DNA from: Paenibacillus xylanivorans
GTDB taxonomy: Bacteria; Bacillota; Bacilli; Paenibacillales; Paenibacillaceae
Length of the DNA: 58,345 nucleotides
Direction of reading: 5' to 3'
Assembly: GCF_001280595.1 (NCBI RefSeq)
Contig: NZ_LITU01000036.1
Coordinates: 272,904 to 331,248 of the forward strand
This document shows, piece after piece, positions 35,800-44,815 of the stretch (its first letter is position 1; each line of letters opens with the position of its first letter). Under the pieces are notes generated by a model that searched no databases, was not told the origin of the DNA, and saw only the letters and a list, made by a program, of their open reading frames with translations. A program made the translations under genes and the position numbers.

Positions 35800-36699
35800 A
35801 TGACACTCGAACATAACAAGCGGGGAGCTGCTGCGCCGGATGCAGGTGCAACCACTCCAACTGGTAGCGGAGGTCCTGAACATGGAGCCGTGACCTTAAA
35901 TGCACATCATTCATCACCAGCGTTGGAAGTATTAAACGTGAATGCTTCGTTCCGAGAGCGACGCAGCACATTGCCCGTTCTGGATGGCCTGTCCCTGACC
36001 GTGGAACAAGGAGAATTCGTAGCCATCGTCGGTCCATCCGGCTGCGGCAAAAGCACCCTGTTTCACATCATCGGCGGTCTGCTGAAACCATCGGAGGGCC
36101 AAATCCTGATGAACGGTCAGGATGTTACCGGACAGCGCGGCAAGATCAGTTATATGCCGCAGCAGCCTGCCCTCTTCCCATGGCGTACCATTGAAGACAA
36201 TGTGCTGCTTGCAGGTGAAGTGTCTGCGGATGCACCACCCCGAGCAGAAGCGCTTGCAGATGCTCGGAAGTGGCTGAGCAGTGTCGGACTGGCCGGATTT
36301 GAACAAGCCTATCCGCATATGTTATCGGGCGGCATGCAGCAGCGGGTTGCCTTTCTGCGCGCCCTGCTCAGTCCGCAGGAGCTGATGCTGCTAGACGAGC
36401 CTTTCAGTGCGCTGGATGCACTGACCCGCAGCGACATGCAGCGCTGGCTGCTCGATATCTGGGAACAAAACCGCCGCTCGGTGCTGTTCATTACGCATAA
36501 TATCGAGGAAGCATTACTGCTTGCTGACCGCATCTATGTTTTATCGAATCGGCCTGCGGCTGTACTTCATGAGGTCGATGTTCCCTTTGATCGTCCACGT
36601 CGCGAAGCGATCACGGAGGAATCTGCTTTTCTTGAACGGAAACGGCAGATTTCCCAGTGGATGAGAGAAGAACAGCAGAAAACCCGCCTATCCAAATAG
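35800..36699 (+). CDS. thiZ: Thiamine-precursor ABC transporter ATP-binding protein ThiZ
   Basis: 299 residues. Walker [10 protein letters not shown] (~78-86), Q-loop MPQQPALFPWRT, signature LSGGMQQR, Walker B LMLLDEPFSALD and switch His in FITHNIEEAL, typical of the SsuB/ThiZ group. An N-terminal extension of about 40 residues (Gly, Ala, Thr-rich) precedes the usual start; AGGAAG sits 10 bases before the long-form ATG, so it is probably translated. Confidence 0.93.
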   Translation: MTLEHNKRGAAAPDAGATTPTGSGGPEHGAVTLNAHHSSPALEVLNVNASFRERRSTLPVLDGLSLTVEQGEFVAIVGPSGCGKSTLFHIIGGLLKPSEGQILMNGQDVTGQRGKISYMPQQPALFPWRTIEDNVLLAGEVSADAPPRAEALADARKWLSSVGLAGFEQAYPHMLSGGMQQRVAFLRALLSPQELMLLDEPFSALDALTRSDMQRWLLDIWEQNRRSVLFITHNIEEALLLADRIYVLSNRPAAVLHEVDVPFDRPRREAITEESAFLERKRQISQWMREEQQKTRLSK

Positions 36700-36712
36700 C
36701 GCGGGTTTTTAA
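36679..36712 (+). terminator. Terminator overlapping the end of thiZ
   Basis: AAAACCCGC/GCGGGTTTT stem with a T run; the loop contains the thiZ stop. It may partly separate thiZ from the TatD gene. Confidence 0.8.
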
Positions 36713-36794
36713 GTTATTATTCTCCTATTATGGGTGATCCAAGACAAACTACTCTGCGTATCATTGGTAAAAGACAAAAAGGAGGAATCCATCC

Positions 36795-37601
36795 ATGCAA
36801 TCAACAGCTTTTGCACCCTTGATCGATGCCCATCTTCACCTGGACAAATATACACCTGAAGAACAACGTGAGATGCTGCATTCCTTCCCATCCCAGCAGG
36901 TTGAAGCCGTCATTGCCGTTTCCATGAATCTGGCTTCTGCTCATACCAACCTGGAACTAGCTTCACAATACCCCCGTACCGTATATCCGGCCTTTGGTTT
37001 CCATCCCGAGCAGCCCCTGCCTTCCCTGGCAGAACAGGATCTGTTCTTCCACTGGATCGAAAAGCATATGGGACAAGCCACAGCGATCGGGGAAGTTGGA
37101 TTACCTTATTACAACCGGCAGGAAGCCGAACAGGCAGGACAATACTTTGATCAGAGCGGCTATATCGATCTGTTGGAGCGATTTATCCAGCTGGCGAAAC
37201 GGCACGGTAAACCGATTGTACTGCACGCTGTATACGAGGATGCCGATATCGCCTGTGACCTGCTGGAGCAATATCATCATCGCCGGGCTCATTTTCACTG
37301 GTTCAAAGGCTCCAAGCGGACCGTCCAGCGAATGGCTGACAACGGATACTTCGTCTCATTTACACCTGATATCATATACGAAGAGGAAATTCGCGAATTA
37401 GCTCGCCAGTATCCTTCCGAGCAGGTTATGGCAGAGACCGATGGACCTTGGCCTTTCGAGGGACCTTTCCAGGGAAGAATGACGCATCCAGCCATGACGA
37501 GACAGGTTATTCAGGCGTGGAGCGAAGTGACCGGTATGGGAACGGAGCGGGCTGCGCGTCTTTTTTATCAGAATACGAAACGCTTCTACGGTCTTCCTTA
37601 G
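36795..37601 (+). CDS. TatD family metal-dependent hydrolase
   Basis: 268 residues. Metal ligands: LIDAHLHLD (HxH), AIGEVGLPYY (Glu), IVLHAVYED (His), AHFHWFKG (His) and ETDGPWPF (Asp), the TatD set. TatD proteins are 3'-5' DNases, but the superfamily also contains deaminases and deformylases, so a part in thiamine-pyrimidine salvage is possible given its place behind thiZ. AAAAGGAGG lies upstream of the ATG. Confidence 0.88.
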   Translation: MQSTAFAPLIDAHLHLDKYTPEEQREMLHSFPSQQVEAVIAVSMNLASAHTNLELASQYPRTVYPAFGFHPEQPLPSLAEQDLFFHWIEKHMGQATAIGEVGLPYYNRQEAEQAGQYFDQSGYIDLLERFIQLAKRHGKPIVLHAVYEDADIACDLLEQYHHRRAHFHWFKGSKRTVQRMADNGYFVSFTPDIIYEEEIRELARQYPSEQVMAETDGPWPFEGPFQGRMTHPAMTRQVIQAWSEVTGMGTERAARLFYQNTKRFYGLP

Positions 37602-37627
37602 ACGTATTCGTATGATAGAGCACCACA

Positions 37628-37666
37628 AAAAGAAGTCAGCCGGCATCCGCCGAACTGACTTCTTTT
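37628..37666. terminator. Bidirectional terminator
   Basis: AAAAGAAGTCAG/CTGACTTCTTTT with inner CGGC/GCCG, between the converging TatD and nitroreductase genes. Confidence 0.9.
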
Positions 37667-37675
37667 GAATTCACC

Positions 37676-38419
37676 TTAACGCTTCAGAAATCCTTTGCCT
37701 TCGAGGAATGGCTTCATCTGCAATCGTGTCGGCTCTGTAAGACGTTTCGCCATCAATTCGGACCACGGTGTAGCGCGTTCCCCTTGGGTACGTTCCTTCA
37801 TGTATGCAGCGGTCGTTTCGTCATAGCTCTCCACGCCCTTGAGAGTCTGCTCGGCGTTATAGCGACCATGGTGGAGCACAGCATCAAGCGGCAGACGCGG
37901 ACGAAGACCTGTCTCCTGATCAGCAACACCAATGCACATGCCATAGACTGGATAGACGCCGTCAGGCAAGCCCAACACTTCGCTGACTTCTTCAATGCGG
38001 TTACGCAGCCCGCCAATATAGACAATACCGAAACCTAACGACTCTGCCGCAAGCGCAGCATTCTGCGATGCGAGTGCAACATCGATTGTTGCCACCATAA
38101 AGTTTTCAGTCGAGTCCTCATAGGATTCCTTTTCAGGCAAATGACGCTTGGCAGCATCACTCAGTCGATAAAGGTCAGCACACCATACGAGAAACACAGG
38201 GCATTCGTTGACGTAAGACTGATTGCCTGCCAATTCAGCCAATTTGGCCTTCTGCTCCTGTTCGGTAACTGCAATTACAGTATAGGCCTGCACACTACTT
38301 GAAGAGGAAGCCATCTGCCCGGCCGCCACGATTGCTGCCAGCTGCTCCTCACTTACCGGGTCTGGCTTGAATTTCCGCACAGAGCGGTGCTTCATCATCA
38401 ATTCAATGGTTTCGTTCAT
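37676..38419 (-). CDS. Oxygen-insensitive NADPH nitroreductase, NfrA/NfsA type
   Basis: 247 residues. MMKHRSVRKFKPDPVSEEQL binds FMN phosphate; ASSSSSVQAYTVIAV and GFGIVYIGGLRN complete the flavin site. NfrA/NfsA enzymes reduce quinones and nitro compounds with NADPH. The start overlaps the TetR stop by 17 bases, so the two are co-expressed, which suggests the regulator senses a compound the enzyme helps remove. Confidence 0.92.
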   Translation of the reverse strand: MNETIELMMKHRSVRKFKPDPVSEEQLAAIVAAGQMASSSSSVQAYTVIAVTEQEQKAKLAELAGNQSYVNECPVFLVWCADLYRLSDAAKRHLPEKESYEDSTENFMVATIDVALASQNAALAAESLGFGIVYIGGLRNRIEEVSEVLGLPDGVYPVYGMCIGVADQETGLRPRLPLDAVLHHGRYNAEQTLKGVESYDETTAAYMKERTQGERATPWSELMAKRLTEPTRLQMKPFLEGKGFLKR

Positions 38420-39011
38420 TGCTATTCACTCCCAATCCTCGTAGTACAAATTCAATGGTCTGCTCGGCCAGCTCATCTGTGTTCATGTCCTGATAATCAA
38501 AGCTAAATCGTGAGTTCTTGGCCCGTTTGTGCGCCAAAGCTACACCCATGACCTGAAGCATCGCATAAGATACGGACTCGATCTGAAACACGCCCTGCTC
38601 CTTGCCTTCTTGCAGCAGTTCCCTCACTTTGGTCCAGACGGGGTCCAGAAAACGAAACACGGTATCCGTACGATGGGTACGCAGCGTAATTTCAAGCTGC
38701 ACAATATCGCTCATCTCCCGGTCCGTCATCGTAAATTTTACGACTTCACCTATGATTCGTCGGATACCCTCCACAGGGGAGGACATGGACTCTTCAGCCA
38801 ACTCGTTCATCATATGATCAGGAAAAAAGTGCTCAAATAATGCTTCGAATACCTTTTCTTTTCCGCCAAAATGATACGAGACCAGCGATACATTCGCACC
38901 CGCCTCATCACAGATTTGACGAACACTTGTCCCGTCATACCCCTGCTGTGCAAAAAGCTTCTTGGCTGCAAGCAAAATCCTCGTTTTTATATCCAATTCC
39001 GGTTCCGTCAT
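38403..39011 (-). CDS. TetR-family transcriptional regulator
   Basis: 202 residues. TetR DNA-binding helices ~8-55: TRILLAAKKLFAQQGYDGTSVRQICDEAG followed by ANVSLVSYHFGGKEKVFEALF. The C-terminal part is a ligand-binding helical domain of the CecR-like sort (DUF1956-like layout). Flanked by the nitroreductase and the ABC-2-type protein; the palindromes at 40442-40471 are its likely operators. Confidence 0.93.
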   Translation of the reverse strand: MTEPELDIKTRILLAAKKLFAQQGYDGTSVRQICDEAGANVSLVSYHFGGKEKVFEALFEHFFPDHMMNELAEESMSSPVEGIRRIIGEVVKFTMTDREMSDIVQLEITLRTHRTDTVFRFLDPVWTKVRELLQEGKEQGVFQIESVSYAMLQVMGVALAHKRAKNSRFSFDYQDMNTDELAEQTIEFVLRGLGVNSNERNH

Positions 39012-39171
39012 TCCGTCCGCTCCTCTTGTCCGTTCTATTCATTTGTTGCTCCAGCTCACCGGGCTGCAGCGAGACTACTCTATCGTTTCATTATGAAAGT
39101 TTGTGCATCAAAGCGCAAGGTGTGTCGCCTGTGGTCCTACAAAGCTAGCCACCTCAACCTACTAATAAACC

Positions 39172-39202
39172 AAGCACCCCGGTGAAAATCACCGGGGTGC
39201 TT
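39172..39202 (-). terminator. Terminator after the second permease gene
   Basis: 14-bp perfect stem AAGCACCCCGGTGA/TCACCGGGGTGCTT around a 3-base loop, located between the permease stop and the tetR start. Confidence 0.85.
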
Positions 39203-39241
39203 GATCATATCCTATAAAGAACAACCATTATGTCTGCAATA

Positions 39242-40402
39242 TTAGCTGTTCATTTGAGCCGGGCTTGGTGCCCCAGCTGGCATGCGTTGTTTTTTCAACG
39301 ACGTCACCACCAGGGAGAGGGCTACAGCAACCAGCAATACAATGGCAATTGAGCCAGCAGCGGATTGAACTCCAGGTCCACCCAGTTGAGCGCTCAGAAC
39401 ACCTTGAACTGCATATGTGGCTGGCAGATACTGACCAATACCACTGTAGAAACTGTTCAGCAATTCACGTGGCACCATTGCACCGGAAGATACCAGTTGC
39501 AGCGACAGTGAAATGATGTTGAACAAGCTTCCCGCTGGTCCAAAACAGATCAGGAAGAACTGGGAGAAGAACATGAACGTGCAGAGGAACAACGCCTGGA
39601 ACAACCAGAATACGATAAATCCTTGCTCGATCTGTCCGCCCAGCGACACAATCAGTGATGATCCCAGCAGAGAAACCACAAGAGCAGACCCAAGATTAAT
39701 GACTACTCTGGCACCGAACAATGTCCAGCGGGAGTGAGTAGCCGACAGCATTCCCATCGCTGTCTGCAGGTTCATACCCATAATCATGGCTCCCACATAA
39801 GAAGCGAGTACCATCATCATCGGCACCATCTGGTTGTTCATACCGTTAACCGGATTAATGGAAGTAGTTGTACCTTCAACGCGGGTAGTCAGGTTGGTAG
39901 CAGCTTCAGCTGCCTGATCCGCAGGCGCTCCAGAAGCCGTCAGCACAGCCTGCACACCTTGAGCGGTTGCTTGCTTGTTAATCGTATTCGTCACGCTTTG
40001 CGAGACACCTTGCATCATGCTTTTGATTGTAACCGGGTTCGCCTCGTTAATGGTGTACTTGATTTCGGCAGTGGAACCGGCTGTCTGAATCAGCTCGTTA
40101 AACCCTGCAGGAATATTCAGTACCATATGAATCTTGCGATGGTTTAACTGGTCAAGTGCTTCGGCAGCACTCAGATTAGTTACGGTATGAAAAGAAAGCG
40201 TCTCAGCCATACGATCTGCGATCCCCTTGGACTGCTCTCCATCCTCATTGACAACGGCAACCGTCAATTCATTCATCCGGTCATTCACTCCGGAATATGC
40301 TGTCATCCAGATCACGCTGAAGATCACTTGGAACATAAGTGCCGTCACGATCCCCACAATTACTGGCGGTTTTTTCAACAATATACGTAAAGCCTGCAAC
40401 AT
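39242..40402 (-). CDS. ABC-2-type/YhgE-like membrane transport protein (second paralogue)
   Basis: 386 residues with the same layout as the gene at 555-1772: one membrane segment, ~160-residue extracytoplasmic domain (ELTVAVVNEDGEQ...), then five to six membrane segments (MVPMMMVLASYVGAMIMGMNLQTAMG). It probably confers tolerance to a membrane-active compound, alone or with an ATPase encoded elsewhere. The promoter overlaps two TetR-like palindromes. A terminator separates it from tetR. Confidence 0.82.
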   Translation of the reverse strand: MLQALRILLKKPPVIVGIVTALMFQVIFSVIWMTAYSGVNDRMNELTVAVVNEDGEQSKGIADRMAETLSFHTVTNLSAAEALDQLNHRKIHMVLNIPAGFNELIQTAGSTAEIKYTINEANPVTIKSMMQGVSQSVTNTINKQATAQGVQAVLTASGAPADQAAEAATNLTTRVEGTTTSINPVNGMNNQMVPMMMVLASYVGAMIMGMNLQTAMGMLSATHSRWTLFGARVVINLGSALVVSLLGSSLIVSLGGQIEQGFIVFWLFQALFLCTFMFFSQFFLICFGPAGSLFNIISLSLQLVSSGAMVPRELLNSFYSGIGQYLPATYAVQGVLSAQLGGPGVQSAAGSIAIVLLVAVALSLVVTSLKKQRMPAGAPSPAQMNS

Positions 40403-40441
40403 AAATGATGTCCTCCATTACTAATTAGTTCGAATTTGATG

Positions 40442-40471
40442 TAAACGATTGTTTAAATCAAACGATCGTTT
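40442..40471 (-). promoter_or_regulatory. Paired TetR-type operators
   Basis: AAACGATCGTTT (40460-40471) is a perfect 12-bp palindrome; TAAACGATTGTTTA (40442-40455) is the same site with one mismatch. Centres are 17 bp apart. They lie just downstream of the -10 element, over the start site. Confidence 0.75.
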
Positions 40472-40474
40472 TAA

Positions 40475-40503
40475 ATTTTAAGTCTATATGTCTATATTGT
40501 CAA
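40475..40503 (-). promoter_or_regulatory. Sigma-A promoter of the second permease
   Basis: TTGACA (40503-40498), 17-bp spacer, TAAAAT (40480-40475): near-consensus. Confidence 0.85.
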
Positions 40504-40650
40504 TCAATTTCTGAAAGGTTCAGAAAAGATAAAGATGTGTTTCGCAAACAATGGTCATTCTTTTCATAAGAGGACATCACTTCATAAGTCCGCCTTCTAT
40601 TAACAAGGAACGGACTTTTGCTTTAACCTTTCCAGGCAATCTTTTCTCAA

Positions 40651-40685
40651 CAAAAAAACACGGTCCGCCGTAGCGGACCGTGTTT
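40651..40685 (-). terminator. Terminator of copA
   Basis: 13-bp perfect stem AAACACGGTCCGC/GCGGACCGTGTTT with loop CGTA, followed on the minus strand by a T run. Confidence 0.9.
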
Positions 40686-40736
40686 GTATTTATGGTTTTT
40701 GAAGAAAGAAACGTTGAGCCCTTCCATACAGGGTAT

Positions 40737-43265
40737 TCAGTCATTCCGTTTCAGTTTCATTCGTTGCAGACGTAGCGAATTCAGTACAACCGACACAGAG
40801 CTGAACGCCATGGCCGCACCTGCCAGCCAAGGAGCCAGAAAACCCACTGCCGCAATAGGAATACCAATTACGTTATAACCAAGTGCCCAGAACAGATTCT
40901 GCTTGATATTTCCCATGGTGCGTCGGCTCATCTCGATCGCATCTGCAATACTGTTCAGATCGCCACGCATTAGTGTAATATCCGCTGCTTCCATCGCTAC
41001 ATCGGTTCCGGTTCCAATCGCCATACCAATATCGGCTGTAGCCAGGGCTGGAGCATCGTTAATTCCATCCCCAACCATGGCTACTTTGAGGCCACTCTCC
41101 TGAAGCTTCTTCACTTCCGCCGCTTTACCCTCAGGTAATACCTCAGCCAGAACTTTATAGATTCCGGCCTGTTCTGCCACGGCGCGAGCTGTTCGCTCAT
41201 TGTCTCCCGTAATCATGATGACATCGATTCCCATGCCTTGGAGCCGCTGAATGGCTTCTCGTGAAGTTTCCTTGATGGTGTCAGCTACAGCTACAATCCC
41301 TGCCCATTGACCATCCACCGCGATCAGCATGGCAGTACGTCCTTGTTCTTCAAGGTTGTTCATCTGCTGCATGGTTTCCTCAGAGACATTCACCTTCGCA
41401 TCAGTAAGCAGTCGGCGTGTCCCGACCAGGATGTCTTGTCCCTGAACCCGGGCCCGCACACCATATCCCGGTATATTCTCAAACTGCTCTGGCTGGGTCA
41501 GTTCCAGGCCTTTACCTCGGATTCCTTCCACAATCGCCTCAGCCAATGGATGCTCCGAACTCTGTTCTGCCGCTCCCACCCGCTGAAGCAGATCTGCTTC
41601 CGTCCAATTTGGAGCCGTCACTACATCCGTAAGCACGGGCTTTCCTTGGGTAACTGTACCTGTTTTGTCCAGTACAACTGTCTGGATCTGCTGTGCCGAT
41701 TCCAGATGTTCGCCGCCTTTGAACAACACACCGTATTCAGCCGCACGTCCTGATCCAGCCATAATGGACGTTGGCGTTGCAAGGCCAAGCGCACAAGGAC
41801 AAGCAATCACCAGTACAGCAATTGCCTTCTCCAGCGCACCAGCAAAGTCGCCGGGACTGGCGAACAGATACCAGATCAGGAACGTCACTACTGCGATGCC
41901 TACAACAATCGGAACAAAGATGCCTGAGATCACATCGGCTATCCGCTGAATGGGTGCTTTGGAGCCCTGTGCTTGCTCAACCACTTTAATAATCTGCGAT
42001 AACGCCGTGTCCGAGCCTACTCGGGTCGCACGCAGTCTTAATACTCCATTTTTGTTCAGCGTAGCACCTGTAACGGTATCTCCCGGTTTTTTATCAACGG
42101 GCAGGCTCTCTCCGCTTAACATGGATTCATCGACAGAAGACTGTCCTTCCTCCACGACGCCGTCCACCGGAATACTATCTCCGGGTTTCACAAGAACCAG
42201 ATCACCTACTGCGACATACGCCGACGGTACAACAACCTCCTGACCATCACGAATCACTCTGGCTTCACGCGGAGCCAATTCGATGAGACTCTTGATTGCC
42301 TGAGAGGAGCGCCCCTTGGCTACGGCCTCGAACCATTTCCCCAATAGGATCAACGTAATCAGAATTGCACTCGTCTCATAATAAAGCTCCACGGTTGGCA
42401 TGGCTGTTGTTGTCATTCCTGCCCCGCCATGATCCATCATGGTCGAGGCTGCATTGCCACTGGTCAGGGTCAGATACAGACTGTAGAAGAAAGCCGCGCT
42501 TGTACCCAATGCGACCAGTACATCCATATTGGCACTGCCATTACGGAGCGCTTTATAGGCGCCCACATAGAACTGCCAACCTATCACAAATTGTACCGGA
42601 GTTGCCAGTACCAGTTGGAACCATGGATTCATGAACAAGTCGGGTACCCATATCCAAGATGTGAACGAGAAATGGCCTACCATCGCCCACAACAGGGGTA
42701 AAGATAACAAGGCAGAAATCATCCACTTCCATTTTTTGCGCTGTAACTCACGTTCACGCACCGATGTCGTCTCTTCTTGCGTCTGTTGCAGCTCGGCTCC
42801 ATAACCAAGTTGCTTGATCTTCGCCGTAATATCGGATGCCTTCAATGCTCCGGCAACGTATTCCACATGCCCTTTCTCCAGCGCCAGATTCACGTTTGCA
42901 CGGGATACACCCGGTAAACGAGAGAGGCCCTTTTCGATTCGAGCAGAGCAAGCAGCACAGGTCATGCCTGTAATATCCAGATCCACCGATTCCGTTACTG
43001 TACCATAGCCAAGCGCCTCCACCTTATCCCGCAATGCATTAATGTTCGTTGTCTTCGGATCATAGGATACCGTTGCTTGTTCGATGGCGAGGTTAACATT
43101 CGCCTGATTGACCCCTTCCATTCGGGACAAACCCTTCTCAATCCGGGTAGAGCAGGCAGCACAGGTCATGCCTGTAATTTGCAGTGTTGTCTGTAATCCC
43201 GCTGCTTCCGGTGATGGTACGGGTTCTGAGGCTGAGGTGTTTTCCGTTGTCGATGACTTATCCAT
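40737..43265 (-). CDS. copA: Copper-exporting P1B-type ATPase CopA
   Basis: 842 residues. Two N-terminal metal-binding domains with GMTCAACS (Cys 35/38 and 103/106), eight membrane segments, the CPC ion-binding motif ([13 protein letters not shown]), phosphorylation site [18 protein letters not shown] (HP motif) and [11 protein letters not shown]. It pumps Cu+ out of the cytoplasm, loaded by CopZ. AAAGGAG eight to nine bases before the ATG. It has its own CsoR-type operator and is separated from copZ by a stable dyad, so it may be expressed from its own promoter as well. Confidence 0.97.
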   Translation of the reverse strand: MDKSSTTENTSASEPVPSPEAAGLQTTLQITGMTCAACSTRIEKGLSRMEGVNQANVNLAIEQATVSYDPKTTNINALRDKVEALGYGTVTESVDLDITGMTCAACSARIEKGLSRLPGVSRANVNLALEKGHVEYVAGALKASDITAKIKQLGYGAELQQTQEETTSVRERELQRKKWKWMISALLSLPLLWAMVGHFSFTSWIWVPDLFMNPWFQLVLATPVQFVIGWQFYVGAYKALRNGSANMDVLVALGTSAAFFYSLYLTLTSGNAASTMMDHGGAGMTTTAMPTVELYYETSAILITLILLGKWFEAVAKGRSSQAIKSLIELAPREARVIRDGQEVVVPSAYVAVGDLVLVKPGDSIPVDGVVEEGQSSVDESMLSGESLPVDKKPGDTVTGATLNKNGVLRLRATRVGSDTALSQIIKVVEQAQGSKAPIQRIADVISGIFVPIVVGIAVVTFLIWYLFASPGDFAGALEKAIAVLVIACPCALGLATPTSIMAGSGRAAEYGVLFKGGEHLESAQQIQTVVLDKTGTVTQGKPVLTDVVTAPNWTEADLLQRVGAAEQSSEHPLAEAIVEGIRGKGLELTQPEQFENIPGYGVRARVQGQDILVGTRRLLTDAKVNVSEETMQQMNNLEEQGRTAMLIAVDGQWAGIVAVADTIKETSREAIQRLQGMGIDVIMITGDNERTARAVAEQAGIYKVLAEVLPEGKAAEVKKLQESGLKVAMVGDGINDAPALATADIGMAIGTGTDVAMEAADITLMRGDLNSIADAIEMSRRTMGNIKQNLFWALGYNVIGIPIAAVGFLAPWLAGAAMAFSSVSVVLNSLRLQRMKLKRND

Positions 43266-43306
43266 GTGATTAGCTCCTTTCTTAATGAAATATTTTTATT
43301 TATTCA

Positions 43307-43323
43307 ATACCCCCAAGGGGTAT
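43307..43323 (-). promoter_or_regulatory. CsoR operator upstream of copA
   Basis: ATACCCC-CAA-GGGGTAT, perfect 7-bp arms. Read on the minus strand it lies between TTATAT (weak -35) and AATAAA (weak -10) 17 bp apart, the same geometry as at the csoR promoter. Confidence 0.8.
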
Positions 43324-43339
43324 ATAAAAGACGAAAAAT

Positions 43340-43420
43340 CAGGCTTAAACAATGAACTCATTTATTGGAAAAGATCTATTGAATTCCTTTCCATGCAAAG
43401 GGAAGTTCAGTTTAAGCCTG
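43340..43420 (-). terminator. Long-stem dyad after copZ
   Basis: CAGGCTTAAAC (43340-43350) pairs with GTTTAAGCCTG (43410-43420); TGAACT/AGTTCA and GGAAA/TTTCC extend the stem inward. On the minus strand GATTTTTCG follows. It probably ends or attenuates the csoR-copZ transcript. Confidence 0.6.
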
Positions 43421-43426
43421 CAATGA

Positions 43427-43627
43427 TTAGACTACGTCATACCCTTGATCTTCAATGGCTGCCTTGATCTGATCCACATTGACTTTTTGCTCGTCATATT
43501 CAACTGCGACAGTTCCTGCTGCCAAATCAACCTGACCATTCGCACCCGCATTCTTCACAGCTTCTTCAACCGATTTCACACAGTGATTGCAAGACATTCC
43601 TGTAACGTTCAATGTAATATTAGACAT
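43427..43627 (-). CDS. copZ: Copper chaperone CopZ
   Basis: 66 residues from the ATG at 43627 (AAGGAGG upstream). HMA fold with metal site GMSCNHCVKSVEEAV. Delivers Cu+ to CopA. Sits 48 bases after csoR on the same strand. Confidence 0.96.
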   Translation of the reverse strand: MSNITLNVTGMSCNHCVKSVEEAVKNAGANGQVDLAAGTVAVEYDEQKVNVDQIKAAIEDQGYDVV

Positions 43628-43675
43628 GGATAGTTCCTCCTTGGATATATAAATGATAAGTTCATTCAAAAATAA

Positions 43676-44077
43676 TTACTTCATTAACTTCCTTACCGTT
43701 ACCAACAATTCATCCACGACCTCATGTTCTCCGGCCTGAATGCGCTCAACGATACAGCTCTTCATGTGACCTTCCAGCAGCAGCTTGCCTACCGAATTGA
43801 GAGCAGACTGAGCCGCAGCGATCTGCGTCAGCACATCATCACAATAGGTGTCTTTCTCGATCAATCCCTTGATTCCGCGAATCTGTCCTTCAACACGGTT
43901 CAAACGAGAAATCAGGTTGCCCTTCATCTCTTGGGAGTGATGGCTCTTGCGCACATGTTTCCCGTCACTGCCTGCCGTATGACATGAAGTGACTTGCTGA
44001 TCATCTGTGTGTAAGACTTCACTCACCTCTGTTACGAATGACTCTGAAGGTTCCTTGGGATGGCTCTGATGCTCCAT
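43676..44077 (-). CDS. csoR: Copper-sensing repressor CsoR
   Basis: 133 residues. The core RLNRVEGQIRGIKGLIEKDTYCDDVLTQIAA and EGHMKSCIVERI carries the Cys-His-Cys Cu(I) site (YC, HMKSC). Cu+ binding releases the repressor from GGGG-rich palindromes. Unusual: an N-terminal extension of about 45 residues containing a CH pair and many His (SCHTAG, KHVRKSHHSQEM) precedes the core; most CsoR proteins start close to it. ATG at 44077 has AAAGGGG eight bases upstream; a GTG at 44086 would add three residues. Confidence 0.95.
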   Translation of the reverse strand: MEHQSHPKEPSESFVTEVSEVLHTDDQQVTSCHTAGSDGKHVRKSHHSQEMKGNLISRLNRVEGQIRGIKGLIEKDTYCDDVLTQIAAAQSALNSVGKLLLEGHMKSCIVERIQAGEHEVVDELLVTVRKLMK

Positions 44078-44109
44078 CACGAACACCCCTTTTCTTTCGT
44101 TCTGTTATA

Positions 44110-44138
44110 ACCATAACATACCCCATAGGGGTATGCAA
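44110..44138 (-). promoter_or_regulatory. csoR promoter with CsoR operator in its spacer
   Basis: -35 TTGCAT (44138-44133) and -10 TATGGT (44115-44110), 17-bp spacer. The operator CATACCCC-ATA-GGGGTATG (44117-44135) fills the spacer, so the repressor and polymerase compete. Implies autoregulation of csoR-copZ. Confidence 0.88.
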
Positions 44139-44234
44139 GAGTATTTCATTATTTTGCTCAAAATGGATGTTTTTCATGCTTCCTACGATTGCAATATTGC
44201 GCCAGACATCCCCATTATTCTTCGTACAGGCGCG

Positions 44235-44723
44235 CTATAGTATGTATTCCATTCTGCTGCTGCGTACAGCCAAACCCAACTGCTCATAGAAAGCCTGAGC
44301 ACCAGTATTAAATGTAGACACCGTCAGTTCAACGCTGTCGACCTGAATTTCTTTGCCAAGTTCGATTAACTCCTGCATCAACAGTTTGCCTGTCCCATGT
44401 CCGCGATGTTTGCTGCCAACGATGATCTCATTGATGTACAGCATCTTTCGATCCTTTAACAAATCCACATTCTGAATTACATTCAACTGTGCGCTCGCAT
44501 ATCCAACAGTCTCATCCTGATCCAGCAATTCCGCAACATAGAGATAACGATAATCCGTTTCCAGTAGTTGTTCATATTCCTTGTGGCTCATTCTCGTCTG
44601 CAACTCTCTGTATACATCTGGTCTAGCCTCTACATGCAAGTGATGAAGTTCATCCATTAATGCAGATACTCCTGTGTAATCTCCAATGACAGCCCGTCTA
44701 ATGTTAATCTCACTCAACTTCAC
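44235..44723 (-). CDS. GNAT acetyltransferase
   Basis: 162 residues. INEIIVGSKHRGHGTGKLLMQELIELGKE contains the acetyl-CoA pyrophosphate loop (R-G-x-G-T-G), and LTVSTFNTGAQAFYEQLGL the C-terminal motif. N-terminus IRRAVIGDYTGVSALMDELH is typical of the Acetyltransf_1 family. Substrate unknown. Confidence 0.9.
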   Translation of the reverse strand: MKLSEINIRRAVIGDYTGVSALMDELHHLHVEARPDVYRELQTRMSHKEYEQLLETDYRYLYVAELLDQDETVGYASAQLNVIQNVDLLKDRKMLYINEIIVGSKHRGHGTGKLLMQELIELGKEIQVDSVELTVSTFNTGAQAFYEQLGLAVRSSRMEYIL

Positions 44724-44757
44724 ATTCTCCTCTCACAAACGTTTCCCATGATTATAC

Positions 44758-44789
44758 AATAAAAAGCAGATACCTTAACGGTACCCGCT
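44758..44789 (-). terminator. Terminator of the small acidic protein gene
   Basis: AGCAGATACC/GGTACCCGCT stem with one mismatch, followed on the minus strand by TTTTTATTG. Confidence 0.75.
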
Positions 44790-44815
44790 TCTTTTCAAAC
44801 TATATTTGGTTCCTC

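Larger units (their letters stand above)
40403..40736. other. Intergenic region between permease and copA
   Basis: Holds the TetR-like operators, the permease promoter, a dyad AAGTCCG/CGGACTT (40586-40592 with 40611-40617) of unclear role and the copA terminator. No gene seen. Confidence 0.6.
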
